Of a stretch of DNA of 37,910 nucleotides, positions 35,178-37,910 are shown one piece after another (the stretch's first letter is position 1; every line of letters starts with the position of its first letter). A model generated the notes under the pieces. That model had not been told where the DNA came from and made no database searches. It saw nothing but the letters and a program-made list of their open reading frames with translations. This DNA comes from Capnocytophaga sp. oral taxon 338 str. F0234 (GTDB taxonomy: Bacteria; Bacteroidota; Bacteroidia; Flavobacteriales; Flavobacteriaceae): positions 1,493,266 through 1,531,175 of the forward strand of contig NZ_GL872413.1 of assembly GCF_000192225.1 (NCBI RefSeq), read 5' to 3'. Both the position numbers and the translations under genes were made by a program.

Positions 35178-37550
35178 TTACAACCTATTTAATACATCAT
35201 CCAAATTCTTTACTTCATTCTTATGAGAAGCCTTATTGATATTGTATTTAAGAAGAATAGAAAAGAATCGTGAGTCTACATTATTCTTTTGTAAATTATT
35301 GATGTTTAAATACTTTACTTCCCAATCAGAATCCTCTGTACGAAAAAGGTCGTTGCAGACTATATTCAGTTGCATTCTTTTATCAAAGAAGCTGAAAGTA
35401 ATGCCTGTACTAGTACTAAATGACGGATACTGTTTAAAAATGATATTTTCTGTTTTACTAGTATAATTTATTCTCACATAACAGTTTATATTATCCCGTA
35501 AACGATAGTCATAATTAGTTGATACATAGAAAAAAGGAAAAAAGCGATTTTTATCAACAATTAAATTATCTAATTGACTTTTTTGAGCTAAAAGTGCACT
35601 ATGGAAACCTAACTGATGCTTCCCCAATCGTTTCGTCAGGTTTGCTCCGATACTTATTTGATGATTCTTCGCTATATTGATAGGAATTACTTTAATCACT
35701 TGTTGGTTAGTAGTATCAGGCATTGGCACTTCCTGTATTTGGTTCCTTATAAAGGAGTATTCCACATAAAGGTTCAAAATATTGTTGTATAATGCATTTA
35801 ATGAGAAGTTGTTAAAATAGACTGGTTCCAAATTTGGATTTCCTATTCTATAACTATACTTGTCATAATAGGTTATGATGGGGTTTAATTGCTGATAAGA
35901 AGGAAGGTTCATCTTTCTGTCGTACGCCAAGGAAAGGTTCCATTTAGAAAATAAATTTACATCTAAAGATATAAATGGAAAAAAGTTATTGATTCGTTTT
36001 GTTTGTTCAGCATACTCTTTCGTGTCTTTATATTTTAGCCAAACCGATTCGTATCTGAAACCTGCTTGAAGCCCAAATTTATTTAATTGCTTTTTCAGGT
36101 TGATGTAATACGCAATCTGTTGTTCTCTATGCTTTCCCTCGTTATTTATCGCATTCGCCATTTCCGAGCTATTATAGGAAGAGGTATTATTCGCCAAATT
36201 CATATAGTCTAAGCCCAAGTTTCCATCGAATGAACGCCAAAATATGCCTGAATAGTTTAACTGAGCCAAATAAACGTTATAATTCCCTTTATAAGTTATG
36301 TGATAATCATTTGTTTTTTGTTTATTGGAGTCTTTGATTGCTTGCTTGTCATTAGAAGATTTGTATATGTAGTCAAGATTTAATTCTAAATGACTATCTT
36401 TCAATAGTGGTAGGTTGTAGAAGAGGTTCAACCGATTATTCTTTTCATTGTAGTTTGATGTTATCTCTGTAAATAGCTGCTCATGCAAGTTTGTTTCAAG
36501 ATACTCCGTAGTACTTTTGTTAATAGGCTTGTTTCCCGCATAATAGAAATCATTATAAAACTGCACGTAATGGTTGTCACTGAACTCATATTTAAGTCCA
36601 AGTGAAGTATCGAAGCCTTTTCGTTTGTTCTGTATTGACTGCTGACTAATGTATTGGGCATTATTCTCTACATTTTGTGTCTCCACAGTGTAATGATTCA
36701 AATCGTTACGGAAATTCGTAACTACTCCACCATTAAGTATTATTTTACTTGATCCGAGATAAAAGTTGGCGTTTTCAGTATTTGAAATTTTCCTACCCAC
36801 TTTCGTCCTTTGGCTTATTTCTACTGCATTATTACTACTTTTCTTTGTGGTAATTCGCAAGACAGATTTATACTTGCTGTCATATCTTACGCCTGTATTT
36901 TTCTCGAGAGCAACTGATTTAATTGAGTTTACACTTAGGTTTTCCACCTCTGAAAATGAGGATACTACACGATTATCTATCAAAATAAGCAGATTGTCTT
37001 TTCCGATTAATTTTATACCAGAATTATCAGCTATAATTCCTGGCATATATGCTAAGACATCAATAGTAGAAATCATATCGGCAAGCGGAGTCCCTTCGAC
37101 TTTCATGGCTAATGAATTATTCGTTCTCTCCCAAATTTTATGAGAAGCGGTAATTGTAACTCCGGTTAAGAAATTTTCACTAAGTGGAAGCTCTACTTGC
37201 AAATGAACAGTCTGCTCAGAAGTAACTGTAAAAGGGAGTCTCTGTTTTTCATATCCTACACATGAAACTTCTAAAAAGTAGCTCCCAACATCTATCTTGT
37301 CAATCATGAAGGATCCTAATTGGTCTGTTACTGTTCCTGTAACAAATGCAGAATCTTCTGTGGTTTTTACCACCACATTACAATACTCTATCGGATTGTT
37401 GTCATGTTGTACTATTCCCAAAACCTGCTGTCCATAAGAATTTTGTATGGACAACAAAACAAGAACTAATAAGCATTCAAGCTTCACTTCCTTACTTAAT
37501 ATAGAGAAGACGTTTTTGAAAATATGAGAATTTATCATTTCAGTTTGCAT
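35178..37550 (-). CDS. Outer-membrane receptor with CarboxypepD_reg domain
   Basis: This 790-aa outer-membrane protein has a long, atypical N-terminus (signal core about 23-40, LECLLVLVLLSIQNSYGQ). A beta-sandwich CarboxypepD_reg-like domain follows (about 42-122, QQVLGIVQHDNNPIEYCNVV), then a short plug-like region (AYMPGIIADNSGIKLIGKDN, LLILIDNR) and a beta-barrel of about 500 residues. No TonB box is evident. It fits the outer-membrane beta-barrel/TonB-receptor-like family of Bacteroidetes, which takes up peptides, metals or other ligands; the ligand is unknown. The start is the ATG at 37550; an ATG at 37538 is a close alternative. An IS1 remnant follows. Confidence 0.82.
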   Translation of the reverse strand: MQTEMINSHIFKNVFSILSKEVKLECLLVLVLLSIQNSYGQQVLGIVQHDNNPIEYCNVVVKTTEDSAFVTGTVTDQLGSFMIDKIDVGSYFLEVSCVGYEKQRLPFTVTSEQTVHLQVELPLSENFLTGVTITASHKIWERTNNSLAMKVEGTPLADMISTIDVLAYMPGIIADNSGIKLIGKDNLLILIDNRVVSSFSEVENLSVNSIKSVALEKNTGVRYDSKYKSVLRITTKKSSNNAVEISQRTKVGRKISNTENANFYLGSSKIILNGGVVTNFRNDLNHYTVETQNVENNAQYISQQSIQNKRKGFDTSLGLKYEFSDNHYVQFYNDFYYAGNKPINKSTTEYLETNLHEQLFTEITSNYNEKNNRLNLFYNLPLLKDSHLELNLDYIYKSSNDKQAIKDSNKQKTNDYHITYKGNYNVYLAQLNYSGIFWRSFDGNLGLDYMNLANNTSSYNSSEMANAINNEGKHREQQIAYYINLKKQLNKFGLQAGFRYESVWLKYKDTKEYAEQTKRINNFFPFISLDVNLFSKWNLSLAYDRKMNLPSYQQLNPIITYYDKYSYRIGNPNLEPVYFNNFSLNALYNNILNLYVEYSFIRNQIQEVPMPDTTNQQVIKVIPINIAKNHQISIGANLTKRLGKHQLGFHSALLAQKSQLDNLIVDKNRFFPFFYVSTNYDYRLRDNINCYVRINYTSKTENIIFKQYPSFSTSTGITFSFFDKRMQLNIVCNDLFRTEDSDWEVKYLNINNLQKNNVDSRFFSILLKYNINKASHKNEVKNLDDVLNRL

Positions 37551-37638
37551 TTCTAATATCTAATGAAGTAATTTAAACTTTTAAAAAATAATAATTTAAT
37601 TATTTTTTTGTAATATCGTATTGAGAATCAAAAATATA

Positions 37639-37671
37639 CAAAAATAGATTACTCACTCACAGAGATACAAA
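37639..37671 (-). promoter_or_regulatory. Promoter of the receptor gene
   Basis: On the minus strand TTTG (37671-37668), a 21-nt spacer and TATTTTTG (37646-37639) match the phylum consensus, about 90 nt ahead of the ATG at 37550. A second -7-like TATTTTTG follows at 37636-37629. Confidence 0.55.
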
Positions 37672-37699
37672 AAATTGATTTCACAACCAAACTTATATC

Positions 37700-37910
37700 T
37701 TATAATTTTTTAGGAAAAGAATTTAATTTTAGATCTTCAATATAGATACCTTTGTATTTATATTGTTTTAATTCTATATTCTTTATGAATGATTCTGAAA
37801 GATTTATACCTTCAATAAGACTTGTATTACTCATAATATTTTTTTGTTTATTTTCTTCTTTACCCATTACACATCTTAAAGCAAGAGATAAAATAATGAA
37901 AATAGATAAT
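37700..37910 (-). CDS. Small exported protein, 5' end outside window
   Basis: An open frame enters from the right edge and ends at a TAA at 37702. The visible 69 codons begin with a hydrophobic signal-like stretch (LSIFIILSLALRCVMGKEEN) and continue to IELKQYKYKGIYIEDLKLNS and a FPKKL end. The Cys in LALRC could be a lipoprotein Cys, but the lipobox is poor. It lies 150 nt upstream of the receptor on the same strand, separated by a promoter match. The start codon is not visible and no function is recognised. Confidence 0.5.
   Translation of the reverse strand, partial: LSIFIILSLALRCVMGKEENKQKNIMSNTSLIEGINLSESFIKNIELKQYKYKGIYIEDLKLNSFPKKL

Overview
The window is about 38 kb of AT-rich bacterial chromosome. 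It looks like Bacteroidota, class Flavobacteriia, and probably a Capnocytophaga-like member of Flavobacteriaceae. The phylum is supported by TAnnTTTG / TTTG promoter boxes 19-21 nt apart, weak or absent Shine-Dalgarno sequences, the order tatD - acyltransferase - asparaginase - exbB - exbD - exbD, and a CarboxypepD_reg/OMP receptor. The genus is a guess.

Layout. (1) 1-1911, leftward: a run of small secreted proteins of unknown function, including a 9-cysteine peptide and a broken copy at the left edge. (2) 1912-2392: a gene-poor gap holding a probable small RNA unit, with a promoter, an (AGCAC)n pentanucleotide repeat and a very strong terminator. (3) 2393-13910, leftward: dnaE with a fused proofreading exonuclease, groEL-groES behind a sigma-54-like promoter, a CYTH protein, and sbcC-sbcD. 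(4) 14023-19481, leftward: tatD, an acyltransferase, cytoplasmic asparaginase, tRNA-Ser(GGA), then an ExbB / membrane protein / ExbD / ExbD proton-channel operon. (5) 19651-25093: fbp (+), rsmI and a conserved unknown (-), tdk (+), a thioesterase (-), dnaA (+), and a low-molecular-weight tyrosine phosphatase broken by an in-frame TGA. (6) 25485-29947, leftward: a FAD oxidoreductase, a GlcNAc-kinase-like protein, gapA, a 63-aa membrane protein and pncB. (7) 30171-34841: tRNA-Ser(UGA), a lipoprotein/barrel pair, then a periplasmic asparaginase and a porin separated by a strong hairpin. (8) 34842-37910: an IS1-family transposase remnant, a 790-aa outer-membrane receptor, and the truncated start of a small secreted protein.

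Most of the window is housekeeping: replication (dnaE, dnaA), chaperonin, recombination repair (sbcCD), sugar metabolism (fbp, gapA), NAD salvage (pncB), thymidine salvage (tdk) and envelope energisation (ExbB/ExbD). The accessory ends (1-1911 and 34842-37910) and the 1912-2392 gap hold the unexplained material. I did not find a defence island, CRISPR array, prophage or biosynthetic cluster. The best candidates for something undescribed are the repeat-bearing small RNA unit at 2021-2192, the secreted-protein cluster beside it, and the sigma-54-like control of groESL.
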